Assembly (NCBI RefSeq): GCF_003029735.1
Contig: NZ_KZ686273.1
Span: forward strand, 1 to 64,000
Origin: Pedobacter yulinensis
Lineage (GTDB): Bacteria; Bacteroidota; Bacteroidia; Sphingobacteriales; Sphingobacteriaceae
Direction: 5' to 3'
DNA: 64,000 nucleotides
In this document: positions 43,014-51,739 of the stretch, in pieces
Layout of the letters: each line of letters starts with the position of its first letter
Position numbering within the stretch: position 1 is the first letter of the stretch
Position numbers and translations under genes: made by a program
Notes under the pieces: generated by a model
Databases searched by the model: none
What the model was told of the DNA's origin: nothing
Seen by the model: only the letters and a program-made list of their open reading frames with translations

Positions 43014-44378
43014 ATGAAATTGAAGCACATCTTAATAGTACTGGGAATTATCCTCGCCATTGTCATCGGCCTGAGCCTGGCAGGTGTCATCGGCGGTGAT
43101 AAGACTGAAAAGGTCACGGTTGAAAAAGCATCGGCACGCAAAGTGATCGAAACGGTTACCGCCAGTGGCAAGATTCAGCCCGAAACAGAGGTTAAACTAA
43201 GTTCTGAGGTTTCAGGTGAGGTCGTGGAACTGCTTGTCAAAGAAGGTGACCGGGTTAAAAAAGGACAGCTGCTTTGTAAAGTACGTCCAGATGTACTCCA
43301 GTCAGGCTATGAGCGGGCCGTTGCATCGTACAACACGCAAAAAGCCAACTTGTCTGCATCCGAGCAGCAGCTTAAACAGGCACAGGCCACATTTGTAAAT
43401 ACCGAAGCCACGTATAAAAGAAACGTCGAGCTGTTCAAAAAGAAGGTGATCTCTGCATCTGAATTCGATTCTGCGAAAGCCGCCTATATGGCTGCACAGG
43501 CTGATCTGGCAAGGCTGCGGGCCAACGTTCAGGGCGCCCGTTCGGGCCTGAATGAGTCAGGGGCGAATGTAAAAGAGGCCGGCGCAAACCTAGCCCGTAC
43601 CACGATCTTTGCACCGGTAGACGGCGTGATTTCTAAACTTTCGGTAGAGCTGGGCGACCGGATCCTGGGAACTGTGCAAAACGCAGGTACAGAGATCATG
43701 CGCATCTCGAACCTGAGCACCATGGAAGTGAATGTGGATGTGAATGAGAACGACATTAACCGGGTTAACCTGGGCGACAGCGCCACCATCGAGGTCGATG
43801 CCTTTGCAGACAAGAAGTTCCGGGGCGTGGTGACTGAGATTGCAAGTTCCTCAAAGGACATCGGAACCGCCGCCGCCAGCAGCTCGGTAGACCAGGTAAC
43901 GAACTTCGTCGTGAAGGTGCGTATCCTGCCAGAATCTTATGCTTCTGTCAAGCTGGGCGCCAAAGACCTCCCTTCGCCTTTCAGGCCGGGGTTGTCAGCT
44001 ACGGTCGACATCCAGAGCGAAGCCGTCAACGGACTTTCTGTTCCTATCCAGGCGATCTTTACAGATACCAAAAAAGCAGCAGAAACCTCAGGCCGCGATG
44101 GCCGTCCGGAGCAGCAGGACAGCCAGGAAAAAAATAAGCTGAACGACAAGACGATCAAACAGTATGTTTACCTGTACAACAACAACGGTACGGTAAAAAA
44201 GGCCGAAGTAAGCACCGGCATTCAGGACGATCAGTACATCATTGTAAAAACAGGCCTGAAGAAAGGGCAGGAGATCGTAACCGGGCCTTATTCTGCCATT
44301 CAGAACAAACTGAAAGACGGTATTAAAGTACAAAAAACGTCTAAAGACCAGCTGTTTAACAAAGACGCTAAGAAGTAG
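43014..44378 (+). CDS. Periplasmic adaptor subunit of an efflux pump (MacA/HlyD type)
   Basis: A 454-residue membrane-fusion protein with an N-terminal membrane anchor (HILIVLGIILAIVIGLSLAGVIGG). A split lipoyl/barrel-sandwich domain reads GKIQPETEVKLSSEVSGEVVELLVKEGDRVKKGQLL and later TIFAPVDGVISKLSVELGDRI. Between these lies a coiled-coil hairpin (~100-175), followed by a beta-barrel domain. The C-terminal region has a charged insert at ~358-385 (RDGRPEQQDSQEKNK). It links a TolC duct to an inner-membrane transporter that must be encoded elsewhere. Confidence 0.92.
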   Translation: MKLKHILIVLGIILAIVIGLSLAGVIGGDKTEKVTVEKASARKVIETVTASGKIQPETEVKLSSEVSGEVVELLVKEGDRVKKGQLLCKVRPDVLQSGYERAVASYNTQKANLSASEQQLKQAQATFVNTEATYKRNVELFKKKVISASEFDSAKAAYMAAQADLARLRANVQGARSGLNESGANVKEAGANLARTTIFAPVDGVISKLSVELGDRILGTVQNAGTEIMRISNLSTMEVNVDVNENDINRVNLGDSATIEVDAFADKKFRGVVTEIASSSKDIGTAAASSSVDQVTNFVVKVRILPESYASVKLGAKDLPSPFRPGLSATVDIQSEAVNGLSVPIQAIFTDTKKAAETSGRDGRPEQQDSQEKNKLNDKTIKQYVYLYNNNGTVKKAEVSTGIQDDQYIIVKTGLKKGQEIVTGPYSAIQNKLKDGIKVQKTSKDQLFNKDAKK

Positions 44379-44409
44379 GCAGGCGCAGCTCGTGTTAAAG
44401 TATTAACTT

Positions 44410-44442
44410 GTCCCGGTTTAAAACATTAGACCGGGACTTTTT
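44410..44442 (+). terminator. Terminator between efflux genes and gpsA
   Basis: An 8-bp stem GTCCCGGT/ACCGGGAC (44410-44417 with 44430-44437) with a 12-nt loop is followed by TTTTT. It ends 12 bp before the gpsA ATG. Confidence 0.85.
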
Positions 44443-44453
44443 ATTATCCATAC

Positions 44454-45452
44454 ATGAGGCCTAAAATAGCCATGATCGGAGGCGGGAGCTGGGCGACCGC
44501 CATGGTCAAAATGCTGACCGACAACCAGACCGAAAAAGAGGTCTTCTGGTGGATGCGCAATGAGGAAGCGATTTTGCACGTCCGGAAATACAAGCACAAC
44601 CCCAATTACCTCAGCTCTGTAGAGGTCAGAGTGCCTGACGGCAATATTTCATCAGACCTGGGGTCTATTGTCAGGCACGCAGATTACCTGGTGATGAATG
44701 TTCCGGCTGCATTTCTGAAAGAAGCGCTGAACGGCCTCGACGCTGCTGCGCTGAAAGGAAAAAAGATAGTTTCGGCCATTAAAGGCATCGTGCCCGATGA
44801 GAACCAGATCATAGGCGAGTTCATGCACGAAAAATATGGTGTTCCGCTGCAGGACATTCTGGTCGTCAGCGGGCCCTGCCATGCCGAAGAGGTTGCTCTT
44901 GAAAAACTCTCCTACCTGACCATTGCCTGCACCGATACGGCGGCGGCGGCGGTGTTTGCCGACCTGCTGAATACGCGCTACATCAAGACAAATGTATCTG
45001 AAGATATATTCGGTACTGAATATGCCGCCGTACTGAAGAACATTTATGCAGTGGCCAGCGGCATTTGCCACGGGGTTGGTTATGGCGATAACTTCCAGGC
45101 CGTACTCATTTCGAATGCCATCAGGGAGATGAAAGATTTTGTAGAGGCGGTACATCCCATCACACGGGATATCAAAGAGTCTGCTTATCTTGGCGATCTC
45201 CTGGTAACGGCTTACTCGCAGTTCAGCAGGAACCGGACTTTCGGCAATATGGTGGGCAAAGGGTATACGGTAAAATCGGCGCAGCTGGAAATGAACATGA
45301 TCGCAGAAGGTTATTACGCGTCTCGCTGCCTGCACCTGATCAATATGCAATATAACGTAGACATGCCGATTTGCCGGGCGGTGTATCGCATTCTTTATGA
45401 AAAGCAGTCGCCCGTTATAGAAATGAAGCTGCTTGCCGAGCAGCTCAGCTGA
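44454..45452 (+). CDS. gpsA: NAD(P)H-dependent glycerol-3-phosphate dehydrogenase
   Basis: A 332-residue GpsA that makes sn-glycerol-3-phosphate for phospholipids. The Rossmann motif is IAMIGGGSWATAM (residues 5-17). Family motifs are SAIKGI, VSGPCHAEEV and GTEYAAVLKNIYAVASGI with the catalytic Lys, then the helical C-terminal domain. Its ATG lies only 12 bp after a terminator hairpin (44410-44442), so it must have a promoter inside that hairpin region or depend on read-through. Confidence 0.93.
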   Translation: MRPKIAMIGGGSWATAMVKMLTDNQTEKEVFWWMRNEEAILHVRKYKHNPNYLSSVEVRVPDGNISSDLGSIVRHADYLVMNVPAAFLKEALNGLDAAALKGKKIVSAIKGIVPDENQIIGEFMHEKYGVPLQDILVVSGPCHAEEVALEKLSYLTIACTDTAAAAVFADLLNTRYIKTNVSEDIFGTEYAAVLKNIYAVASGICHGVGYGDNFQAVLISNAIREMKDFVEAVHPITRDIKESAYLGDLLVTAYSQFSRNRTFGNMVGKGYTVKSAQLEMNMIAEGYYASRCLHLINMQYNVDMPICRAVYRILYEKQSPVIEMKLLAEQLS

Positions 45453-45499
45453 CAAACAAATCCTGGCAGCCGTTGTTTATTGAACAAAATTCAAAGGCT

Positions 45500-45829
45500 A
45501 TGAAAAGAAAATACATTGTTGGCTTGCTGACGCTCGCTTTTGGCGTCCTGGCCACGGTTACTGTGCAGGCACAGACAAAAGTGGAAAAGGCTGCCGAAAA
45601 AACCGGTAAAGCGGTAGAAAAAGGCGCAAAGGCAGTCGGCAATAAAACGGCCGAGGTTGCCGTAAAAGGCAGCGCAAAAGTAGCTGACAAAACCTGGAAA
45701 GGCAAAATGGCACCCGATGGCTCAAACGTTTATATCGATGCTGACAACAAGAAATATTACGTCAACAAAAAAGGAGCGAGGATTTACCTGAAACCTTCAC
45801 AGATCAGAACCCGGCCGGCAGGGGAATAA
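45500..45829 (+). CDS. Small exported Ala/Lys-rich protein
   Basis: A 109-residue protein with a signal peptide (MKRKYIVGLLTLAFGVLATVTVQAQ). Next comes an amphipathic, LEA-like Ala/Lys/Val-rich segment with 11-mer-like periodicity (VEKAAEKTGKAVEKGAKAVG). The C-terminal motif GSNVYIDADNKKYYVNKKGARIYL resembles the short basic adaptor motif known from chlorovirus proteins (PBCV_basic_adap). That resemblance is by eye only. The ATG at 45500 is chosen over 45473. The function is unknown. A terminator follows directly. Confidence 0.65.
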   Translation: MKRKYIVGLLTLAFGVLATVTVQAQTKVEKAAEKTGKAVEKGAKAVGNKTAEVAVKGSAKVADKTWKGKMAPDGSNVYIDADNKKYYVNKKGARIYLKPSQIRTRPAGE

Positions 45830-45832
45830 AAA

Positions 45833-45866
45833 AAAGGCCTGGCAAATTTGCCAGGCCTTTCTGTTT
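45833..45866. terminator. Bidirectional terminator
   Basis: Bases 45833-45860 form a perfect 28-bp palindrome (AAAGGCCTGGCAAA and its complement). An A-run precedes it and T-rich DNA follows. It serves the small exported protein gene (+) and the DEAD-box helicase gene (-, stop at 45875). Confidence 0.92.
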
Positions 45867-45874
45867 TTATCAGC

Positions 45875-47704
45875 TTACCACTTTTTACGGCGGCTGCTTT
45901 CTTTTTTGTTGTAACTGCCGGTACGTTCAGAGCGGCCTTTGCCTGAAAAATCCCTGAAACCGCCGCCATTGCCATCGCGTCTGGCGCCGAAACTGCGGCC
46001 GCCTTCCCGGCGGGCACCGCCGCCACCGCCACCACCAAAGCCATGGCTTTCGGCGTCGCCGGAACGTTCAATGCGCACATCGCGTCCGTTGAATTCTACA
46101 GATTTGAAACCGCTGAAAACTTTATCCACAACGTCATTTTCAACTTCGAAGAAAGAGAAAACGCCTTTCAGGTCAATTTTCCCAACACTTTTTCCACTGA
46201 TCTTCGAATGGTTGCATACGAACGACAACATGTCGCCACGTGTAAACTCATCTACGGCACCCAAGTTAATGAACAAGCGGGTATAGCTGCCATCGCGCGC
46301 AGAACCCCGGCGTTCACCTCTTTCGCCTCTGTCACGTCTGTCTTCACGATCCGGGCGCTCCCCGCGCTCGTAAGGCGCTGCGTTCAGATCAGGTGCATCG
46401 CGGTAGTATTCCAGGAAGCGGTTGAACTCAAGCGAAGCGAAACGTTTGATCACCTCTTCCTTGTCCAGGTCCTTGAACTCATCCATAATGCGCGGAATGT
46501 ACTGTTCAATCTGACCTTCATTCACTTCAACTTTCTGAACCCTGTGGATCAGCGAGAACAGCTGTTTTTCGCAGACTTCGAAGCCGCCGGGTACCTCTGC
46601 CTTGGTAAATGATTTGCCGATAATGCGTTCAAGCTGGCGGATCTTTCCGGTCTCTTTGGCATTAATGATACAGATAGATACACCTGATTTGCCGGCGCGG
46701 GCCGTCCGGCCGCTTCGGTGGGTGTAACTTTCAATTTCGTCGGGCAGAGAATAGTTGATCACGTGTGTTACGTTGTTCACGTCGATACCGCGGGCAGCCA
46801 CATCTGTGGCAACGAGCAGCTGCATGCTGCGGTCGCGGAACCGGTTCATTACCTTATCCCGCTGCTGCTGCGACAGGTCGCCGTGAAGTGCATCGGCATT
46901 GTAGCCGTCCTTGATCAGTTTTTCGGCAACCTCCTGGGTATCCAGTTTGGTTTTGCAGAAAACAACGGCAAAAATGTCTGGGTTAAAATCAACGATACGT
47001 TTAAGTGCATCGTACTTTTCACGCGCACGGACAACGTAATACTCGTGTTCGATATTTACGTTGCCGCTGTTTTTCGTGCCCATTGTCATTTCTACAGGAC
47101 TGTCCATGTAGTTTTTGGCAATTCTGCGCACTTCAGCAGGCATGGTGGCCGAAAAGAGCCATGTTTTTTTGTCTTCAGGAGTCGTCGAGAGAATCTCGTT
47201 GATGTCTTCCTGGAAGCCCATGTTGAGCATTTCGTCGGCCTCATCGAGAACGACGTAATTAACATTGGCAAAATCGATCGCTTTGCGACCAATGATGTCC
47301 AGCATGCGGCCGGGCGTGGCCACAACGATCTGAACACCGCTCCTGATTTCGCGCAGTTGCTGCACGATGCTTGCACCGCCGTAAACGGCTACGATGTTCG
47401 CATTACTCAGGTTTTTGGAGAAATTTTTAAGGTCGTTTGCAATCTGAAGGCAAAGCTCGCGGGTCGGGCACAAAATCAGTGCCTGCGGCTTGTTGCTTTT
47501 AAAGTCGATTAATTCCAGCAGCGGTAAACCGAATGCTGCTGTTTTTCCTGTACCTGTCTGGGCCAAACCAACAAAGTCATTATTGCCTTGTAACAGTACC
47601 GGAATCGCTTGTTCCTGGATGGGCGTAGGTTGCTCGAAACCGAGCTCCTTTATGGCATTAACGACATCATCACTTATCCCCAATAATTGAAATGGGTTTA
47701 TCAT
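45875..47704 (-). CDS. deaD: DEAD-box RNA helicase (DeaD/CsdA-like)
   Basis: A 609-residue ATP-dependent RNA helicase. Q motif FEQPTPIQEQAIP (~23-35), Walker A AQTGTGKT (48-55), PTRELCLQ, VLDEADEM, SAT, and HRSGRTARAG in the second RecA domain. A DbpA-type RNA-binding domain follows (YTRLFINLGAVDEFTRGDMLSFV, ~470-545). It ends in a Gly/Arg-rich tail (GFGGGGGGGARREGGRSFGARR...) and basic KKESSRRKKW. It likely acts in ribosome assembly and at low temperature. A -7 element lies 19 nt upstream (47724-47731). Confidence 0.93.
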   Translation of the reverse strand: MINPFQLLGISDDVVNAIKELGFEQPTPIQEQAIPVLLQGNNDFVGLAQTGTGKTAAFGLPLLELIDFKSNKPQALILCPTRELCLQIANDLKNFSKNLSNANIVAVYGGASIVQQLREIRSGVQIVVATPGRMLDIIGRKAIDFANVNYVVLDEADEMLNMGFQEDINEILSTTPEDKKTWLFSATMPAEVRRIAKNYMDSPVEMTMGTKNSGNVNIEHEYYVVRAREKYDALKRIVDFNPDIFAVVFCKTKLDTQEVAEKLIKDGYNADALHGDLSQQQRDKVMNRFRDRSMQLLVATDVAARGIDVNNVTHVINYSLPDEIESYTHRSGRTARAGKSGVSICIINAKETGKIRQLERIIGKSFTKAEVPGGFEVCEKQLFSLIHRVQKVEVNEGQIEQYIPRIMDEFKDLDKEEVIKRFASLEFNRFLEYYRDAPDLNAAPYERGERPDREDRRDRGERGERRGSARDGSYTRLFINLGAVDEFTRGDMLSFVCNHSKISGKSVGKIDLKGVFSFFEVENDVVDKVFSGFKSVEFNGRDVRIERSGDAESHGFGGGGGGGARREGGRSFGARRDGNGGGFRDFSGKGRSERTGSYNKKESSRRKKW

Positions 47705-47723
47705 GTCTTATTTTATTAAGGCG

Positions 47724-47731
47724 CAAAGGTA
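47724..47731 (-). promoter_or_regulatory. -7 element of deaD
   Basis: TACCTTTG on the minus strand fits TAnnTTTG and is 19 nt before the deaD ATG. The 190 bp behind it, up to the DUF4293 gene, show no further gene. Confidence 0.45.
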
Positions 47732-47942
47732 CGCTTAATTTCCCGCATTTTTGGCGATGCGCGAAAATAGGCCGTCATCGCATCTGCTTCATAATCAGCA
47801 AAAAATGACACGTTGTTGGGCTTTTTTGCTTCCAGACAGATTAAACCGGGTTTTTAACGGCGTAAAAGGTGTCAGGGTTACCAAAAAATTATGGCCGTAT
47901 GACACAGCGCCTGCCGATTCTCGGGCGAGAGCAGGACAACGC

Positions 47943-48410
47943 CTACCGAAGCCTGTCTGCAGAACGGATCAGTTTTTCGTCTTTATTGATTCCCCGGATG
48001 GCCAGGATATTCAGCAGCACGGCAATTGCCGGGCAGAACGCACCCGGTCCGTAAGCGGCGCCCTCAAGTCCGCCCGGAAGGTTTTGCGCCTCGACTGCAC
48101 ACCAGCCAACAAAAACGAACGACAGGAAAATCGTGGCGATGCAAACCCTTTTCTGGATGCGGCGGTTGCGAAACCTGAAAATATTGACCAGGCAAAGCAG
48201 CGTCAGCACGATGTTCAGCACGATCAAGCCGACAGATACCGATACTTTCTGCCCCGATCCTGCTGCACCCTCGGTCAGGGAACTGATCCCGATTGTATAG
48301 AAATGATGCGTTACACCATTGACCTGCTGACTCACCACCGGTAAAAAAAACATGGCCACAAAAACCAGGCAGGCAAGAAGCAGCCAGACAGATTGTATTC
48401 GTTGTATCAT
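47943..48410 (-). CDS. DUF4293 family membrane protein
   Basis: A 155-residue Bacteroidota-specific membrane protein with four hydrophobic segments (about 7-27, 58-80, 90-108 and 122-140). The start MIQRIQSVWLLLA and the end KDEKLIRSADRLR are the conserved ends of DUF4293. The function is unknown. It is divergent from truA (84-bp gap). A -7 element TATATTTG on the minus strand is at 48432-48439. Confidence 0.85.
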   Translation of the reverse strand: MIQRIQSVWLLLACLVFVAMFFLPVVSQQVNGVTHHFYTIGISSLTEGAAGSGQKVSVSVGLIVLNIVLTLLCLVNIFRFRNRRIQKRVCIATIFLSFVFVGWCAVEAQNLPGGLEGAAYGPGAFCPAIAVLLNILAIRGINKDEKLIRSADRLR

Positions 48411-48479
48411 ATCAATTTAATAAAACCTGGGCAAATATATTTAAAACGAAAGCCCGCAGCCTAAATATAGATAAAAAAG

Positions 48480-48487
48480 TATTTTTG
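48480..48487 (+). promoter_or_regulatory. -7 element just ahead of truA
   Basis: TATTTTTG fits TAnnTTTG and ends 7 nt before the TTG start codon at 48495. This predicts a leaderless or nearly leaderless truA mRNA. No clear -33 TTG is seen. Confidence 0.4.
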
Positions 48488-48494
48488 CATCACT

Positions 48495-49244
48495 TTGAGC
48501 ACCACGCGTTACTTTATAGAACTTGCTTACGACGGCACACCTTACCATGGCTGGCAGGTCCAGCCCAATGCGGTGACCGTGCAGGAACTGCTGGACCGTG
48601 CGCTCAGTACATGTTTTCGTACGCCGGTGGCCACTACAGGCTGCGGCCGCACAGATACCGGGGTGCATGCCACGCAGTTTTACGCTCATTTTGATCTGCC
48701 GGCAGCAACAGCAGGTGCCGAAAACCAGGTGCATGCGGTTAATGCCCTGCTGCCTTACCAGATCGCGGCCCGGCGGCTGTTTGCCGTCCCGGCTGAAGCC
48801 CATGCCAGGTTTGATGCCACATCGCGTACTTACCATTACCTGATCCATTTTAATAAGGACCCTTTCAGGCACCAGCGATCCTGGCTGCTGCGTGAGCGGC
48901 CTGATGTCGAGGCTATGAACGCGGCTGCCGCACTGTTGCTGCAGTACACTGATTTTTCATGCTTCAGCAAGGCCAATACACAAACATTTACCAACAATTG
49001 TTCGATTAGCCAGGCCTGCTTTACAGCGGTTGACGGGGGCCTGCAATTTACCATTACCGCCGATCGTTTTCTGAGAAACATGGTGCGCGCAATCGTAGGC
49101 ACCCTGATGGAAGTAGGCCGCGGCCGGTTATCGGCCGAAGGCTTTGCGGCTGTTATTGAGCAAAAAAACCGCAGCAATGCGGGGCAGTCTGTGCCCGCCT
49201 GCGGACTTTATCTCGTTCACATTTCTTATCCCTACCTGACCTGA
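48495..49244 (+). CDS. truA: tRNA pseudouridine(38-40) synthase
   Basis: A 249-residue TruA that makes pseudouridine at positions 38-40 of tRNA anticodon arms. The catalytic Asp54 lies in GCGRTDTGVHA. YFIELAYDGTPYHGWQ is the usual start, and FLRNMVRAIVGTL the usual late motif. The only sensible start is TTG at 48495, since no in-frame ATG or GTG lies nearby. It shares one base with the ABC exporter gene (TGATG), so the two are translationally coupled. Confidence 0.94.
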   Translation: MSTTRYFIELAYDGTPYHGWQVQPNAVTVQELLDRALSTCFRTPVATTGCGRTDTGVHATQFYAHFDLPAATAGAENQVHAVNALLPYQIAARRLFAVPAEAHARFDATSRTYHYLIHFNKDPFRHQRSWLLRERPDVEAMNAAAALLLQYTDFSCFSKANTQTFTNNCSISQACFTAVDGGLQFTITADRFLRNMVRAIVGTLMEVGRGRLSAEGFAAVIEQKNRSNAGQSVPACGLYLVHISYPYLT

Positions 49245-51022
49245 TGGCTGCAGTATCCGGCGATGCATACGATTTTGGATTAATGAAGCGAATTTTCCGC
49301 TATGTAAAACCCTACCGGCGAATTTTTGTCTGGTCGGTCGCCCTGACCGTTCTCCTCGCCGCAATCGCCCCTGTACGGCCCTGGCTTATCAAACATACGC
49401 TCGATGCCTATATTCTGCCAGGGAAGTACACTGGACTGGTGATGATGATGGTGGCCATGCTGGTTGCCCTGCTCCTGCAGACATTGGTACAATACCAGCA
49501 CACGCTGCTGACCAACCAGCTTGGCCAGTCTGTGATCAGGGACCTTCGCATTGCCGTATTTAACCACATTACAAAACTCAGACTCAAGTTTTTTGACAAA
49601 ACGCCCATCGGTCAGCTGATTACCCGCACCGTTTCTGACCTGGAAACCATTGCCGATATATTTTCAGAAGGGCTTATCGTGATCATTGGCGACATTCTGC
49701 AGGTGATTGTCATTATCGCCTGGATGAGTTTCGTTGATTGGGAACTGACGGTGGTGGTCCTGCTGCCCATGCCGTTGCTGCTGGTGGCTACACGCATTTT
49801 TCAAAAGGCGATCAAATCAGCGTTCCAGTCGGTGCGCGCAGAGGTTTCCAACCTGAATACGTTTTTGCAGGAGCATATAACCGGCATTTCGATCATCCAG
49901 TATTTTGCCCGTGAAAAACAGGAGTTTGGCAAGTTTAAACAGATCAATGCCCGCTACCGCGATGCAAATATCCGGTCTAACTGGTACTACTCCATCTTTT
50001 TCCCGGTTGTCGAGATTATTTCAGCCATGTCGCTGGGCCTGTTGGTCTGGTATGGCGCAAAGAGCATTTTATCCAAGCCCATGAGCGTAACGCCGGGCAC
50101 TATTGCCGAATTTATCCTGTTCATCAATATGCTGTTCAGGCCCATCCGGGAGCTGGCAGATAAATTCAACACCCTGCAAATGGGGATGGTTGGCGCAGAC
50201 CGGGTCTTCAAGGTGCTCGATACCAAGGAACAAACGCCCGATACCGGAACGCTGGCCCCGGAACAACTGCAGGGCAATGTGCTCTTTGACAAGGTGTGGT
50301 TTGCCTACACGGATGAGAACTTTGTATTAAAAGATCTGTCGTTCGAGGTACGCGCGGGCGAAACCGTGGCCCTGGTGGGCGCTACCGGTGCCGGAAAGTC
50401 CTCGACCATCAATATCCTGAACCGGTTCTATGAAATTGCCCGTGGCCGTATCCTGCTTGACGGGCAAGACATACAGGCTTATCAGCTTGATTACCTGCGC
50501 CGCAACATCGCGACGGTTTTACAGGATGTTTTTCTTTTTTCAGACAGCATTCTTAACAACATTACCCTTGGCCATACCGGCATCAGCATGGAGACAGTGG
50601 TCGATGCTGCCAAAAAGGTAGGGGCCCATGACTTTATTGAGCGGCTGCCCGGCGGTTACCAGTACAATGTCATGGAGCGCGGCGCAACGCTGTCTGCCGG
50701 TCAGGCACAGCTGATCTCTTTTATCCGTGCGCTTGTACATAACCCTGCCATTCTTGTGCTGGACGAAGCCACTTCTTCTGTCGATACCGAAACAGAACTC
50801 ATGATCCAGCATGCCATCAATAACCTGATGCAGGGCAGAACCGCGATCGTCATTGCCCACCGGTTGTCGACCATTCAGAAAGCCGACAAGATCATTGTAC
50901 TCGATAAGGGAGAGATCAAGGAAATGGGTTCACACCATGAGTTACTGCGCATGAACGGCTATTATAAAAAATTATACGATCTGCAGTTCAGTTCTGCCGG
51001 AATTGACAAGCAAGGCCGGTAA
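49244..51022 (+). CDS. ABC transporter, fused permease and ATPase (MsbA-like)
   Basis: A 592-residue half-transporter with six membrane helices up to ~330, then the ATPase. Walker A is GATGAGKSS (379-387), signature LSAGQ (483-487) in place of the usual LSGGQ, and Walker B ILVLDEATSSVD (503-514). It works as a dimer to export lipid, peptide or drug, and MsbA-like lipid flipping is possible. It overlaps truA by 1 nt. A weak hairpin with a T-run (51014-51041) spans its stop codon. Confidence 0.9.
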   Translation: MAAVSGDAYDFGLMKRIFRYVKPYRRIFVWSVALTVLLAAIAPVRPWLIKHTLDAYILPGKYTGLVMMMVAMLVALLLQTLVQYQHTLLTNQLGQSVIRDLRIAVFNHITKLRLKFFDKTPIGQLITRTVSDLETIADIFSEGLIVIIGDILQVIVIIAWMSFVDWELTVVVLLPMPLLLVATRIFQKAIKSAFQSVRAEVSNLNTFLQEHITGISIIQYFAREKQEFGKFKQINARYRDANIRSNWYYSIFFPVVEIISAMSLGLLVWYGAKSILSKPMSVTPGTIAEFILFINMLFRPIRELADKFNTLQMGMVGADRVFKVLDTKEQTPDTGTLAPEQLQGNVLFDKVWFAYTDENFVLKDLSFEVRAGETVALVGATGAGKSSTINILNRFYEIARGRILLDGQDIQAYQLDYLRRNIATVLQDVFLFSDSILNNITLGHTGISMETVVDAAKKVGAHDFIERLPGGYQYNVMERGATLSAGQAQLISFIRALVHNPAILVLDEATSSVDTETELMIQHAINNLMQGRTAIVIAHRLSTIQKADKIIVLDKGEIKEMGSHHELLRMNGYYKKLYDLQFSSAGIDKQGR

Positions 51023-51041
51023 GCCGGCCGAGTGCTTTTTT
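51014..51041 (+). terminator. Possible terminator of truA-ABC operon
   Basis: GGCCGG/CCGGCC (51014-51019 with 51024-51029) forms a 6-bp stem whose loop holds the ABC gene stop codon. Six T residues come 6 nt later. It is imperfect because of that spacer. Confidence 0.4.
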
Positions 51042-51044
51042 GTG

Positions 51045-51052
51045 TATATTTG
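51045..51052 (+). promoter_or_regulatory. -7 element of the ECF sigma gene
   Basis: TATATTTG fits TAnnTTTG and lies 19 nt before the TTG start of the sigma factor gene at 51072. Confidence 0.4.
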
Positions 51053-51071
51053 GTTTCCAGCCGCCTGAACC

Positions 51072-51647
51072 TTGCATGAACCTGTAGACATAACTAGTAC
51101 GGAACTCTTTCAACTGATTGGGCAGGGCGACGAGCAGGCCTTTGCTACGCTGTACGACCGGTATTGGGAATCACTGTTTAGCCAGGCTTGCAAACGGCTC
51201 AACGACCCCGAAAAAAGCCGGGACCTGGTTCAGAACGTATTCATGGACATTTGGAACCGCCGCGGCACACTTCGCGTTGACCAGCCGGAAGCTTACCTGC
51301 GCACAGCCATCAAATTTCAAGTGCTGAAGGAAACAAGCCGTAAAACAGGCTATTTTACAGAAGTATTCGAGCATGAACTGATTTCCGGAATCCGAGCAGA
51401 TGATATACTTGTTGGTCGGGAACTGGAATACCTGTTAAAACTTTTTATTGCTGCCCTGCCAGCCAAACGCCGGCAGATTTTTCAGATGCATTATCTCGAG
51501 GCCCGCAGCACTGCTGAGATTGCACTAAGCCTTGGACTGAATAGGAAGACTGTTCAAAACCAGTTGCACACGGCAAGCCAGGCATTGCGCCTGAGATTGC
51601 AGCAGCTTTTTATGATTTCCGCCATGTTCGGCTGTTTTTTTAAATAA
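51072..51647 (+). CDS. ECF-type RNA polymerase sigma factor
   Basis: A 191-residue sigma-70 family factor of the Bacteroidota SusC/D-linked type. Region 2 is GDEQAFATLYDRYWESLFSQACKRL...DLVQNVFMDIW. Region 4 is LPAKRRQIFQMHYLEARSTAEIALSLGLNRKTVQNQLHTA (helix-turn-helix). The start is TTG (51072). The nearby ATG at 51076 is out of frame. It should direct transcription of the fecR/susC operon when the FecR protein at 51740 releases it. Confidence 0.88.
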   Translation: MHEPVDITSTELFQLIGQGDEQAFATLYDRYWESLFSQACKRLNDPEKSRDLVQNVFMDIWNRRGTLRVDQPEAYLRTAIKFQVLKETSRKTGYFTEVFEHELISGIRADDILVGRELEYLLKLFIAALPAKRRQIFQMHYLEARSTAEIALSLGLNRKTVQNQLHTASQALRLRLQQLFMISAMFGCFFK

Positions 51648-51739
51648 TTTCCGTTTTTTTTTCAGGCTACTAAAAAATATTCAAGATTTTTTTGGGACAT
51701 TTTTCGTTTCGGCGTACTTCTTCTTAAAAACCAGCAAAA

